Assembly: GCA_944323995.1 (NCBI GenBank)
Contig: CALUUN010000003.1
Location: 1-64,000 of the forward strand
Reading direction: 5' to 3'
Length of the DNA: 64,000 nucleotides
DNA from: Candidatus Gastranaerophilales bacterium
GTDB lineage: Bacteria; Cyanobacteriota; Vampirovibrionia; Gastranaerophilales; Gastranaerophilaceae
Below, piece by piece: positions 1 through 7,984 of the stretch. Every line of letters starts with the position of its first letter. Position 1 is the stretch's first letter. Both the position numbers and the translations under genes were made by a program. Under the pieces are notes generated by a model. That model was not told the DNA's origin. It did not search any database and saw only the letters and a program-made list of their open reading frames with translations.

Positions 1-161
1 GACTTCAACGGACACTTCGTGAACTTTTCAAGTAATTTGGTTTGATTATTTTCGGACACTTCCGGCAGGTTGAAACCTAAACACAAAGCCGCTTTACGGG
101 GTAAAATCATTTTAACCGTACAGGATTGAAATGTCTGGTTTAATACAACAAAAAAGTACAT
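1..161 (-). CDS. possible partial ORF running off the left edge
   Basis: An open frame reads leftward from an ATG at 161 (a second in-frame ATG is at 110) to the edge of the window with no stop. The visible residues include GFNLPEVSENNQTKLLEKF, which look like ordinary protein. No Shine-Dalgarno precedes either ATG and no family is recognisable. It lies just past the tRNA-Ser terminator. It could equally be noncoding sequence. Confidence 0.25.
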   Translation of the reverse strand, partial: MYFFVVLNQTFQSCTVKMILPRKAALCLGFNLPEVSENNQTKLLEKFTKCPLK

Positions 162-185
162 CGACAACTCGGCTAAAACACACTA

Positions 186-212
186 AAAAAAGAGCCTTTT
201 TAGGCTCTTTTC
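186..212 (-). terminator. Rho-independent terminator after tRNA-Ser
   Basis: A hairpin of AAAAGAGCC and its complement AGGCTCTTTT is flanked by A/T runs just past the 3' end of the tRNA. Because both sides have T/A tracts it could work in both directions. Confidence 0.75.
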
Positions 213-215
213 AAA

Positions 216-305
216 TGGAGGAGGAGGTGGGATTCGAACCCACGGAACGCGTGAACGTTCGACAGTTTTCAAGACTGCTCCAATCAACCGCTCTGGCACT
301 CCTCC
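216..305 (-). tRNA. tRNA-Ser (anticodon UGA)
   Basis: The reverse complement folds into a class II tRNA. It has acceptor GGAGGAG/CTCCTCC, a D-arm beginning CCAGAGCGG, anticodon stem-loop GCAGTCTTGAAAACTG with UGA at the anticodon, a long variable arm GAACGTTCACGCGTTC, and T-arm GTGGGTTCGAATCCCAC. A 3' CCA appears to be encoded (216-218). Position 73 then reads U, whereas bacterial tRNA-Ser normally has G. Apart from that base the call is secure. Confidence 0.95.
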
Positions 306-364
306 AAACGATTTTTCGGATATTATTTATTCTACCCGTGCAAAATTTTTTGTCAAGATGTTTT

Positions 365-1321
365 TCAAATTTTACTTTTTTTCATTGCGCGTTCTTCACG
401 AACAAGTTTGTGCGCCTGTTTAAATTTTTCGAGCATTTCGGGGTGAGCTTTCCAGAATTTTTTATAAAACCCTTTTTTAACCCGCATTTCTTCAGGTGTC
501 AACGTAAAACCGTTAACGGTTTTTTTAATTATCTGTTTAATAAACCCGCCTTGATTCCGCGCAAAGTCGGACATAGCGGCCCTCACAGCGGGAATTTTTG
601 CCCAGACGGCTCTGTCAAACTCTCTTATTTTTTCTCTGCGTTCGGGGTGAAGTTTGTCGTATTCAAACATTCTTTCGGAATGTGCTTTTTTGTATTCAGG
701 GGTTTTACAAAACTGGGCGGCGTGCTTATTTTTCGCCTTCATCAAATCCGGATGTGCCGCGTTCCAGGCGGTTGTTTTAGCCGCAATAACCGCTCTTGTT
801 TCAGGGTCAGAGGACATCAAAAGCGTTTTGTAATTCGATTTATAATTCACAAACCCTATTTTTTGCAAAATCCAGCCCAGACCTGTTCTGCCCTTAAGTC
901 CCATTTTTTTTGCAATTTCATCTTGAGATTTCAAATTCACCCAGACTTCCTGAAGCATTTTCAAAGCAAAATTATTTTCAAGATATCCGTTTTCGGTAAG
1001 CCTTTTTATATTTCCCGTATAACGTTCAAAGGCAAAATCCGCCTCACGCATTTTAGAAAACTCCGGAAAAAGTTCTTTTGCTTCCTCAAGGGTTTTGCAA
1101 TTCAAAAGCGGGGAATATATACTTTTATGGACATCTTTTAAGGTAGGCAGAGGTTTTATACCGGAAGCCGCAACCGTGCGGACTTTTTTCAAAACTCTTT
1201 CGGGCAGCAAATCCTGTCTGTTTTTCAGCACATAGTTCAGATCAAAAGGTTTGATGCCTTCAAAAGAGGTTTTTTTCGGGTAATTGTTATAGGGATTGTA
1301 TCCGATTTTTGCGACTAACAT
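365..1321 (-). CDS. hypothetical protein with repeated His-Pro segments
   Basis: This is a 318-residue protein of no recognised family. It is basic and helical. In the C-terminal half short segments recur around His-Pro or Ala-His (AAHPDLMKAK, KAHSERM, KLHPERREK, KAHPEMLEK), suggesting a degenerate repeat. The N-terminus has a short aromatic/Gly tag, TSFEG, at about residues 18-22. A similar VSFAA tag occurs near the start of the protein at 38602. A 336-residue ORF covers the same DNA on the + strand. The minus frame is preferred because the plus frame also runs through the antisense of tRNA-Ser and reads as Phe/Cys-rich noise. Confidence 0.7.
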   Translation of the reverse strand: MLVAKIGYNPYNNYPKKTSFEGIKPFDLNYVLKNRQDLLPERVLKKVRTVAASGIKPLPTLKDVHKSIYSPLLNCKTLEEAKELFPEFSKMREADFAFERYTGNIKRLTENGYLENNFALKMLQEVWVNLKSQDEIAKKMGLKGRTGLGWILQKIGFVNYKSNYKTLLMSSDPETRAVIAAKTTAWNAAHPDLMKAKNKHAAQFCKTPEYKKAHSERMFEYDKLHPERREKIREFDRAVWAKIPAVRAAMSDFARNQGGFIKQIIKKTVNGFTLTPEEMRVKKGFYKKFWKAHPEMLEKFKQAHKLVREERAMKKSKI

Positions 1322-1480
1322 ACACAGAGCCTAAAACTCATAAAAAAACAATTTTGCCAAAAAATACCATTACCACTTAACATTTATTAATTTTTACGTC
1401 TGAAAGTCAATCTGCATGTTGTAATATTTTTTGTTTTCATGCTAATATCTAAACAGACACTAAAAAGGAGAATTTTGAAA

Positions 1481-1780
1481 ATGAAAACTTATGAATTGCT
1501 GGCTATATTCAAACCGAATTTAGACGCGGAAGAAACAGACAAAATGATTTCAAAAATCAATGACACCGTAGCGGAATTTGGCGGTAAAGTTGAATCTACG
1601 GACAAAATCGGCAGAAAAAAATTAGCTTATGATATTCAAAACTTCAGAGACGGTTTCTTTACATCAATCGTTATGGAACTTCCTGCTGACAAAGTTGCGG
1701 AATTCAAAAGACAATTGCGTTTAAACGACAATATTTTAAGAACAATGTTTTTGGAAGTTTCTAAAAAAGCAAGCGTATAG
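1481..1780 (+). CDS. rpsF: 30S ribosomal protein S6
   Basis: This is a 99-residue S6 protein. It binds the central domain of 16S rRNA as a heterodimer with S18. The sequence begins MKTYELLAIFKP and includes the S6-typical IGRKKLAYDIQNFRDG region and C-terminal LRLNDNILRTM. An in-frame ATG exists upstream at 1439, but the AAGGAG at 1465-1470 sits ten bases before the ATG at 1481, and the protein there matches the family N-terminus. First gene of the rpsF-ssb-rpsR operon, nine bases before ssb. Confidence 0.95.
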   Translation: MKTYELLAIFKPNLDAEETDKMISKINDTVAEFGGKVESTDKIGRKKLAYDIQNFRDGFFTSIVMELPADKVAEFKRQLRLNDNILRTMFLEVSKKASV

Positions 1781-1789
1781 AGGTTAAAG

Positions 1790-2185
1790 ATGTCAATAGC
1801 AAAAGCAGTTGTAACGGGAACAGTATACAGAGCGCCGGAAAAACGTTTTACACAAAACAACGTTGCGGTATCTGCATTTGTTCTTGATATGGGCGACAGA
1901 GAAGAGATGCTCGTACGGGTAATCTCAAAACGTCAGATTCTTGATGAAATTGTGGACACGCTTAATAAAGGCGACAGAGTTCTTGTTGAAGGCAGACTTC
2001 AAACCGCAGTGGTCAAAATGGATGACGGCTCGGAAAAAAGAATTTACGAAATAGACGCAACCACAATCGAAAAAATGGGCGAAACATCTTCAAGTTCTGC
2101 AAAATTCGGAACCGAAGAGATTGTCAAATTTGAATCGGACGATTTGTCAAACGAATTAATCGGCGAGGACGAAATCCCGTTTTAA
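1790..2185 (+). CDS. ssb: single-stranded DNA-binding protein
   Basis: This 131-residue SSB coats single-stranded DNA in replication, recombination and repair. An OB fold occupies roughly residues 1-105 (VVTGTVYRAPEKRFTQN, then KGDRVLVEGRLQT). A short Ser-rich linker leads to the acidic tip GEDEIPF, which in the family recruits partner proteins. Its place between rpsF and rpsR is the classical bacterial arrangement. It is shorter than the E. coli protein because the linker is brief. Confidence 0.94.
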   Translation: MSIAKAVVTGTVYRAPEKRFTQNNVAVSAFVLDMGDREEMLVRVISKRQILDEIVDTLNKGDRVLVEGRLQTAVVKMDDGSEKRIYEIDATTIEKMGETSSSSAKFGTEEIVKFESDDLSNELIGEDEIPF

Positions 2186-2258
2186 AAGCGTCGGATTCCG
2201 GACTTCAAATAACATGGTCGAGCGTCATTGACGCAAAATAGAAAGGTAAATTAAAAAA

Positions 2259-2492
2259 ATGGCAAAACAAGATATCTCAAAAGACAAAAAACGCAAAAAC
2301 TGCAGTCTTTGTGCGGATAAAGTAACAGAAATCGACTTCAAAGACGCAGCGAAATTAAAAAGATACCTGACAGAAGCAGGCAAAATCATTCCGCGCCGCA
2401 TCACAGGCAACTGTGCAGAGCACCAGAGAATGATTGCAAAAGCCATCAAACGTGCGAGAGAAGCCTCTGTTATTCCGTATGTTTTTGATTAG
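2259..2492 (+). CDS. rpsR: 30S ribosomal protein S18
   Basis: This 77-residue S18 is the S6 partner on the 30S platform. Recognisable stretches are [17 protein letters not shown], the [17 protein letters not shown] core, and [16 protein letters not shown] at the C-terminus. The CxxC near the N-terminus is the variant found in zinc-type S18 proteins. Third gene of the operon, followed by a strong terminator. Confidence 0.96.
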   Translation: MAKQDISKDKKRKNCSLCADKVTEIDFKDAAKLKRYLTEAGKIIPRRITGNCAEHQRMIAKAIKRAREASVIPYVFD

Positions 2493-2508
2493 TTTTTAAC
2501 AAAAATAT

Positions 2509-2541
2509 CGCAAAAAGAGTCCTTAAAAGGGCTCTTTTTTT
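2509..2541 (+). terminator. terminator of the rpsF-ssb-rpsR operon
   Basis: A hairpin of AAGAGTCCTT and AAGGGCTCTT (one G:U pair) is followed by a run of seven T. It lies 20 bases after the rpsR stop. The convergent XRE gene ends two bases later, so it may serve both. Confidence 0.8.
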
Positions 2542-2542
2542 G

Positions 2543-2827
2543 TTAGTCATCAATCAGCTTAAAATCTTCGGGCAGGCGGCTTTCGACCTCAAGAATAAAA
2601 CTGCTGAACTTCATATCAAGTGCGTTTGCGATTTTCCAGAGCGTAGAAATTTGCGGATCACGTTTGCCTTTTTCGGTTTGGATTAACGAACTTGTGGAAA
2701 GGTCATATTCGTATGCAAGCAAAAGAATGCCTTTATTTTTAACAGCTCTTTTCTCTTTTATCACTTCACCGATAACTTTATTGAGTAATTCTTTTTTTAA
2801 TGTTGCTTTTCGTTTTTTGCCTTGCAT
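2543..2827 (-). CDS. XRE-family regulator divergent from pilin copy 1
   Basis: This 94-residue Cro/CI-type helix-turn-helix DNA-binding protein has its HTH in residues 28-75: LLLAYEYDLSTSSLIQTEKG, then DPQISTLWKIANALD. No effector domain is present. A -10 hexamer TATATT (2834-2839) ends exactly six bases before the ATG and there is no Shine-Dalgarno, so translation is probably leaderless. The gene is transcribed away from the DGR-type pilin at 2949. The 121-bp gap contains an inverted repeat TATATCC-aata-GGATATA, a plausible operator. The same layout recurs at the other two pilins. Confidence 0.85.
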   Translation of the reverse strand: MQGKKRKATLKKELLNKVIGEVIKEKRAVKNKGILLLAYEYDLSTSSLIQTEKGKRDPQISTLWKIANALDMKFSSFILEVESRLPEDFKLIDD

Positions 2828-2948
2828 AAATTTAATATAACGACTTATTGCTTATTAGCTATATCCAATAGGATATAAAAGCAGGCAAAAATATTGATAT
2901 AGTAATAGTTGTACAATATAAAATCATTTAACAATAGAGGAACTGAAA

Positions 2949-3989
2949 ATGAAAAAAAATAACGGTTTTACACTTGCGGAGGTATTAATCACTCTTGCAA
3001 TAATCGGCATAGTCGCAGCACTGACAATCCCGACACTTGTGCAAAATTATCAAGAGCGTGCATGGAACACTGCATCACAGGTATTCCAGAGAAAACTCGG
3101 CGAAGCATTAAGAGTAATGAATGTTCAGGGAACCTTAGCAGGTTATACAACAACGGAAGCATTTGTTGATGAACTTTCTAAACATATTAAGATAACAAGA
3201 ATATGTGATAACGATGATATCACAACATGCTTTGCGGATACCGTAACCTGGGGTGATGAAGAAGTTGACATGTCTAAAGTTAAAAAAGCTAAAAACTTCG
3301 GACAAAATGATTGGGATACAAACACAGTAGCAGTACAGTTTGCTAATGGTGTAAACGGAATAATAGCATACAATCCAAATTGCAGACAGAACCAATTCAG
3401 TAATGATGTAATAACGGTAGGCGAAAACGGCATAGGAACAACCTGTCTTGCAATACTATATGATGTAGACGGATTTAAGAATCCTAATACCAAAGATAAA
3501 GATTTAAAGAATCTAAACGTAACAAGTTTAGGCGGCAGTAACTGTGCAATAGAACTAAGTGACGGCACATGTTTCACCGCACCGTTTTATCCGACAGCAG
3601 TAACAAAAGCAGAATGCGAGCAATTAGTAGCAGAGGGTTATCCGATAAAAGAGTGTTATTACGAAAGTGACTACTGGGCAGGCGCAGTAAAAGCATGCCA
3701 TGATATGGGTTCAAGTTTACCGAGTCAGGAACAGTTAGACCAATTAGCAAGAGATTTGTACCCGGGCACAGAAATAACAACCGGAGTAAGCTACGGCACA
3801 AGAGATAACGACCTTGCATTCGAGATGGGCTTTCTAAGCTCTGCATCGACCTCAGCGTTTTGGCTGTGGTCGAGTGAGGAGACCAACAAGTACAACGCGT
3901 ACGGCCGCAGCTTCAGCTCCACGAACACGGGCCGGTACGGCTACGGCCACTACGGCAGCGACGGTCAGGCGGTGTGCTTAGCGGAATAG
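2949..3989 (+). CDS. pilin-like protein with DGR-type variable lectin domain (copy 1)
   Basis: The 346-residue protein starts with a class III (prepilin) signal, MKKNNG^FTLAEVLITL, then a hydrophobic helix AIIGIVAALTIPTL, as in type IV pilins and type II secretion pseudopilins. The middle (about 25-220) is nearly identical to copies at 33318 and 54228. The C-terminal part (about 235-346) has AVKACHDMGSSLPSQEQLDQLA and FWLWSSEE followed by a terminal AVCLAE. This resembles the C-type-lectin/FGE fold used by DGR target proteins. Codons from 3882 to 3968 are GC-rich with third base C and vary between copies. An AGAGGA ribosome site precedes the ATG. Surface display and ligand binding are inferred. 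Confidence 0.85.
   Translation: MKKNNGFTLAEVLITLAIIGIVAALTIPTLVQNYQERAWNTASQVFQRKLGEALRVMNVQGTLAGYTTTEAFVDELSKHIKITRICDNDDITTCFADTVTWGDEEVDMSKVKKAKNFGQNDWDTNTVAVQFANGVNGIIAYNPNCRQNQFSNDVITVGENGIGTTCLAILYDVDGFKNPNTKDKDLKNLNVTSLGGSNCAIELSDGTCFTAPFYPTAVTKAECEQLVAEGYPIKECYYESDYWAGAVKACHDMGSSLPSQEQLDQLARDLYPGTEITTGVSYGTRDNDLAFEMGFLSSASTSAFWLWSSEETNKYNAYGRSFSSTNTGRYGYGHYGSDGQAVCLAE
3882..3968 (+). other. DGR-type variable region 1
   Basis: These are 29 codons at the extreme 3' end of pilin copy 1, after GAGTGAGGAG and before GCGGTGTGCTTAGCGGAA. Aligned with the other two copies, differences fall at codon positions 1 and 2 while the third base stays C (G at two sites). Invariant codons (AAG, CGC, TTC, TCC, ACG, GGC) are interspersed. 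The pattern fits a template rich in AAC codons mutagenised at adenines. Confidence 0.85.
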
Positions 3990-4599
3990 AACGGTTGTTG
4001 TCAAGGCGCAGCATGCTGCGCCTCGCACTAAACGGCAACGCTCACACCAACAACGAAAACTCAATGTTTACGTTGTTGGTGTTCGTCTGTCGCTGCGCTC
4101 CTGCCTCTGCTCGGCTTGCTTAGGTGATTAAATTTGTATATTTTTCTAATATAGTTAATGGGCGGTATTTGTGACATTCCACAAGTGCCGCTTTTTAACA
4201 ATAGAACAGCCTCTCCCCTTGTGGAAGAGGCAAGTTCGCCGTAAAATTTGTCATGCTGAACTTGTTTCAGCATCTTGCAACAGTTATGGAATTGTAGGTC
4301 GGATTTACTGACCCGACAACGCCTCACCGGAGTTTTAACCTATGGAAACCCGCTATATCAGGGTTAAAGCCCCTCACCCCGGCCCCTCAAGGTGGGAGGG
4401 GATTTTAGGCATGTCATTGCAACAACTATGCGATTACTACGTCGCTTTGCGCTTATCGGATAATGACAAAACTGTGTTGCCGTGCCTCAGGTACCGTTAT
4501 GACATATTATCGTGCGGAGCAAATCAAAGACACGACGTAACGTCTTAACGTCTTTAAATTTGCTCTGCTCCTATTGACTCTTGTGTTATAATATAAGTA
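3990..4599. repeat. intergenic repeat cluster after pilin copy 1
   Basis: No convincing gene lies here. In order there are: a perfect 20-bp palindrome (4004-4023, AGGCGCAGCATGCTGCGCCT); an inverted repeat with 12-bp arms ACACCAACAACG (4044-4055 and 4071-4082); a terminator-like hairpin (4160-4196); a ~180-bp dispersed repeat (4242-4420) with hairpins TGCTGAA/TTCAGCA and GTCGG/CCGAC; and a GCGATTACTACG/TAATGACA repeat (4430-4505). Parts of the same set follow pilin copy 2 (34415-34755) and recur at 50222-50690. Short ORFs here are by-products of the repeats. Confidence 0.8.
4160..4196 (+). terminator. terminator after pilin copy 1
   Basis: Arms GCGGTATTTGTG and CACAAGTGCCGC (two G:U pairs) are followed by TTTTT. 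The same hairpin with compensating changes occurs after pilin copy 2 at 34415. Confidence 0.65.
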
Positions 4600-6258
4600 A
4601 TGAACGACAAACTTAAAGAAAGTTTAAAACTTCTTCCGTCATTACCCGGATGTTATATTTATTACAACAAGGATAATGAGATAATTTATGTCGGAAAAGC
4701 AAAAATCCTGAAACGCCGCGTAAAAAGCTATTTCAACAAAAAACACGACAGCGTAAAGGTTCAGGTGCTCGTTTCGCAAATCGACCGGCTTGAATATATC
4801 ATAACAAATACCGAGGTCGAAGCCCTTATCTTAGAAAGTCATCTGATAAAAAAACACAAACCCCGCTACAATATTCTTTTAAAAGACGACAAAAAATATC
4901 CCTATTTCTTAATCACGGATGAAGATTTTCCCCGCATATCAATCGTCCGCAAAAAAAATCTTAACCCCGAAAAAGGCCGCTATTACGGCCCCTATACAGA
5001 CATTCGCGCAATGCATTCAACACTTGACTTTTTGAAAAAAATATTCCCCCTGAAACAGTGCAAAACCCCTAAATTCAAAGACCGCCCCTGCCTTTATTAC
5101 CAGATAGGACGCTGTCTTGCGCCATGCCAGAACAAAGTCACAAGCGAAGAATACAAAGCGGTTGTTCATCAGGCTGAACTCTTCCTGTCAGGCAAACAGT
5201 CCGAATTGATGAAACAGTTAATGGAACAAATTCAAAAATACTCAAACAGCCTTCAGTTTGAAAAAGCCGCCAGACTCCGCGACAGCTACCTCGATTTGAA
5301 AAAAACTCTCGAAAAACAAAAAGTAGTCTACGAAAATACAAAACTTAACGAAGATATAATCTCGCTTGCCGCAGACGACGGAATTTTCGCAATTGTAATC
5401 CTTATGGTTCGCGAAGGCAGATTGATTGATAAAAAAGATTTTGTCTATGATGTTGAAGAAGAAGACCGCACGGAATTTTTCGCAACATTTTTCAAAGAAT
5501 ACTACTCAACCCTTACCCTCGGCTACCCTGACAAAATAGTTTCCAACGAACTTGAAGCCGTGGGCGACAAGGCGCTCTATGAAGAATGGCTGGAAATCCT
5601 TGCACGCAAAAAAATTAAAATCAGTTACGGAAAAACCGCTCAAGGCAAAGAACTCCAAATGCTTGCCGACAAAAACGCCGGTGTGGTTTTGCAAAACGCC
5701 AAAATAACCAAAATGGCCAAAATCCGTGATGATTTTAACGAAATCGGAGCCTATCTCGCCGAAAAATTAAATCTCAAAAACTTCCCCCACCGTATGGAAT
5801 GTTACGATATTTCGCATATTCAAGGCACAAACACGGTCGCCTCAATGGTAACTTTTATCAACGGTGTCAAGAAAAAATCCGAATACAGAAAATTTAAAAT
5901 CAATTCCACCGAAGGCAAACCCGATGACTTTTTATCAATGAAAGAAGTTCTGACCAGAAGGCTTACACATCTGGGAGAAGAAAAATGGGAAAAACCCGAC
6001 CTGATTATCATTGACGGCGGCAAAGGCCAGCTGTCAAGCGTTATGCAAATTATAAAAGAACTCGGCATAACCGGAATTGATGTTGTCAGTCTGGCCAAGC
6101 GCAACGAAGAAGTTTTCCTCCCCGGCAAATCAAAACCCGTAATCCTGCCGAGAAATTCAGGCGCCCTGTTCCTGTTTCAACGTATAAGAGATGAAGCCCA
6201 CAGGTTCGCAATTACATATCACAGAAAACTCCGCGCAAAATCAATGAAAAATCAGTAA
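4600..6258 (+). CDS. uvrC: UvrABC excinuclease subunit C, lacking the C-terminal HhH domain
   Basis: UvrC makes both incisions in nucleotide excision repair. The GIY-YIG domain is at residues 10-95 (GCYIYYNKDNEIIYVGKA), the Cys-rich segment at about 160-175, UvrB-interacting UVR motif at about 205-235, and the RNase H-like nuclease at about 380-540 (CYDISHIQGTN, IIIDGGKGQL). The protein stops at RDEAHRFAITYHRKLRAKSMKNQ without the paired helix-hairpin-helix motifs that normally follow (552 residues against about 600). TATAAT at 4587-4592, preceded by TGN, ends seven bases before the ATG with no Shine-Dalgarno, suggesting a leaderless mRNA. Confidence 0.95.
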   Translation: MNDKLKESLKLLPSLPGCYIYYNKDNEIIYVGKAKILKRRVKSYFNKKHDSVKVQVLVSQIDRLEYIITNTEVEALILESHLIKKHKPRYNILLKDDKKYPYFLITDEDFPRISIVRKKNLNPEKGRYYGPYTDIRAMHSTLDFLKKIFPLKQCKTPKFKDRPCLYYQIGRCLAPCQNKVTSEEYKAVVHQAELFLSGKQSELMKQLMEQIQKYSNSLQFEKAARLRDSYLDLKKTLEKQKVVYENTKLNEDIISLAADDGIFAIVILMVREGRLIDKKDFVYDVEEEDRTEFFATFFKEYYSTLTLGYPDKIVSNELEAVGDKALYEEWLEILARKKIKISYGKTAQGKELQMLADKNAGVVLQNAKITKMAKIRDDFNEIGAYLAEKLNLKNFPHRMECYDISHIQGTNTVASMVTFINGVKKKSEYRKFKINSTEGKPDDFLSMKEVLTRRLTHLGEEKWEKPDLIIIDGGKGQLSSVMQIIKELGITGIDVVSLAKRNEEVFLPGKSKPVILPRNSGALFLFQRIRDEAHRFAITYHRKLRAKSMKNQ

Positions 6259-6272
6259 ATTATTATCCGTAA

Positions 6273-6611
6273 TTATTCGGCCGCCTGAGCTTTACCGATT
6301 TGTCTTTCGGCACGTCTATAGGCCTCTCTTAGTTCATCCCTGTGCGACCCTCTCTCCATCCAGCGGTAAACATATCGTTCATCAGGGCCCAGTCCGCCGC
6401 TTAGCTTTTCTCCCGTCATAAGGCTGAATGAGGCTTCTGACATGCCAATAGTAATTATTATCTGCGGGATTTTTGTGGTACGCGGATCGGATACGGTTAT
6501 TTTCAAATTATTATAACGATAGTTCTTCATATCGTTAGCGTTGTGTGCGTCCCGATTTTCCGTGATAAACTCTTTTAAAGAATTTGATAATTCGTTTAAT
6601 GTTCTTCCCAT
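6273..6611 (-). CDS. hypothetical protein at the end of the MotAB-like operon
   Basis: This 112-residue soluble protein is not recognised. It has an Asn/Asp-rich N-terminal helix, a central segment that looks like beta strands (NLKITVSDPRTTKIPQIIITIG) and a charged C-terminal helix ERGSHRDELREAYRRAERQ. It starts eight bases after the UPF0210 gene and on the same strand, so it is probably the last gene of a four-gene operon. No function can be assigned. Confidence 0.65.
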   Translation of the reverse strand: MGRTLNELSNSLKEFITENRDAHNANDMKNYRYNNLKITVSDPRTTKIPQIIITIGMSEASFSLMTGEKLSGGLGPDERYVYRWMERGSHRDELREAYRRAERQIGKAQAAE

Positions 6612-6619
6612 AATTTTCC

Positions 6620-7981
6620 CTAATTATTCAAGCTGTGTACGGGAGCGGGGATTCTTCCGCCGCGGCAGACAAATTTTTCCGACGAGAGAGTATTGACCGG
6701 CATAACCGGTGCCTCGCCCAGAAGTCCTCCGTAAACAACTTTATCACCGACTTTTTTTCCGGCTACCGGTATAATCCTTACGGCAGTCGTTTTTTTATTA
6801 ATCATGCCTATTGCCATTTCATCCGCAATAATCCCTGCAATTGTCGATACAGGCGTATCTCCGGGAATTGCTATCATATCAAGCCCGACCGAACATACAC
6901 ATGTCATGGCTTCCAGTTTATCAAATGTCAAATAACCTTTTGCAGCGGCTTCAATCATGCCTGCATCTTCCGACACAGGTATAAATGCACCCGACAATCC
7001 GCCTACATGCGAACTTGCCATTATTCCGCCTTTTTTAACCGCATCGTTAAGCATTGCAAGAGCAGCCGTTGTTCCGTGCGCACCGGCATGTTCAAGCCCC
7101 ATTGCCTGAAAAATTCCCGCAACACTGTCACCTTCGGCAGGTGTCGGAGCAAGCGACAAGTCTATTACGCCGAAAGGAACTTCAAGTCTTTGAGCAAGTT
7201 TCCGGCCGATAAGTTCGCCCGTTGAGGTGATTTTGTATGCTATTTGTTTAATTTTGTTGGCAAGTTCACTCATGTCCGAATTTTCCGGCATGGCTTCAAT
7301 CGCGGCTCTGACAACTCCGGGGCCGGAAACTCCGACATTCAAAGCGCATTCGGGTTCACCCATTCCGCAATATGCACCTGCCATAAACGGGTTATCGCTT
7401 GCGGAATTACAAAAACAAACAAGTTTTGCCGCGCCTATCCCGTCTTTGTCTTTTGTAAGCTCGGCCGCCTTTTTAACCGTTTCCGCCATTTTTAAAACAG
7501 CATCCATATTTATGCCCGCCTTTGACGAGGCAAGGTTTATTGAAGAACAAAGTCTTTCGGTAACCGAAAGCGCCTCCGGTATTGCCTCAATCAAAAGTCT
7601 GTCGCCTTTTGTAAAACCCTTTTCCACAAGTGCGGAAAATCCCCCGACAAAATTCACACCGACCTGCTGTGCCGCTCTGTCAAGAGTTTTGGCTATCTTT
7701 ACGTAATCGGGATTTTTGCAGGATTCACCGACAAACGAAACCGGCGTAACCGCAATTCTTTTATTGATAATCGGAATTGAATATTCGTTTTCAAGGTCGT
7801 TTGCATATTCAACAAGATTTTTTGCGTATTTTACGATTTTGTTATAAATTTTTTCGCAGACAACGTCAATATCTTCCGCCGCACAATCCCGCAGGCTTAT
7901 CGCAAGCGTAACCGTTCTGATATCAAGGTTATGCAGCTTTATCATATTGATTGTTTCAAGTATAAGATTTTTGTTTATCAT
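6620..7981 (-). CDS. PFL/UPF0210 (DUF711) family protein
   Basis: This 453-residue protein matches the UPF0210/DUF711 family, whose fold is related to glycyl-radical enzymes but whose reaction is unknown. Typical stretches are [14 protein letters not shown] near the N-terminus, [16 protein letters not shown], and [20 protein letters not shown] in the centre. In many bacteria this gene sits beside an ACT-domain protein (UPF0237). Here such a protein is encoded 6 kb away at 14088. It begins three bases after the MotB-like gene and is cotranscribed with it. Confidence 0.88.
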   Translation of the reverse strand: MINKNLILETINMIKLHNLDIRTVTLAISLRDCAAEDIDVVCEKIYNKIVKYAKNLVEYANDLENEYSIPIINKRIAVTPVSFVGESCKNPDYVKIAKTLDRAAQQVGVNFVGGFSALVEKGFTKGDRLLIEAIPEALSVTERLCSSINLASSKAGINMDAVLKMAETVKKAAELTKDKDGIGAAKLVCFCNSASDNPFMAGAYCGMGEPECALNVGVSGPGVVRAAIEAMPENSDMSELANKIKQIAYKITSTGELIGRKLAQRLEVPFGVIDLSLAPTPAEGDSVAGIFQAMGLEHAGAHGTTAALAMLNDAVKKGGIMASSHVGGLSGAFIPVSEDAGMIEAAAKGYLTFDKLEAMTCVCSVGLDMIAIPGDTPVSTIAGIIADEMAIGMINKKTTAVRIIPVAGKKVGDKVVYGGLLGEAPVMPVNTLSSEKFVCRGGRIPAPVHSLNN

Positions 7982-7984
7982 ATC

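Noticed and set aside
131-1141. 336-residue + strand ORF
   Set aside because: It runs antisense through tRNA-Ser and the 365-1321 gene and reads as Phe/Cys-rich low-quality protein; the minus-strand gene explains the region better.
4061-4548. two ORFs of 88 and 68 residues in the repeat cluster
   Set aside because: Both lie wholly in dispersed repeat units and translate hairpins; similar frames arise at 50402-50938 only because the repeat recurs.
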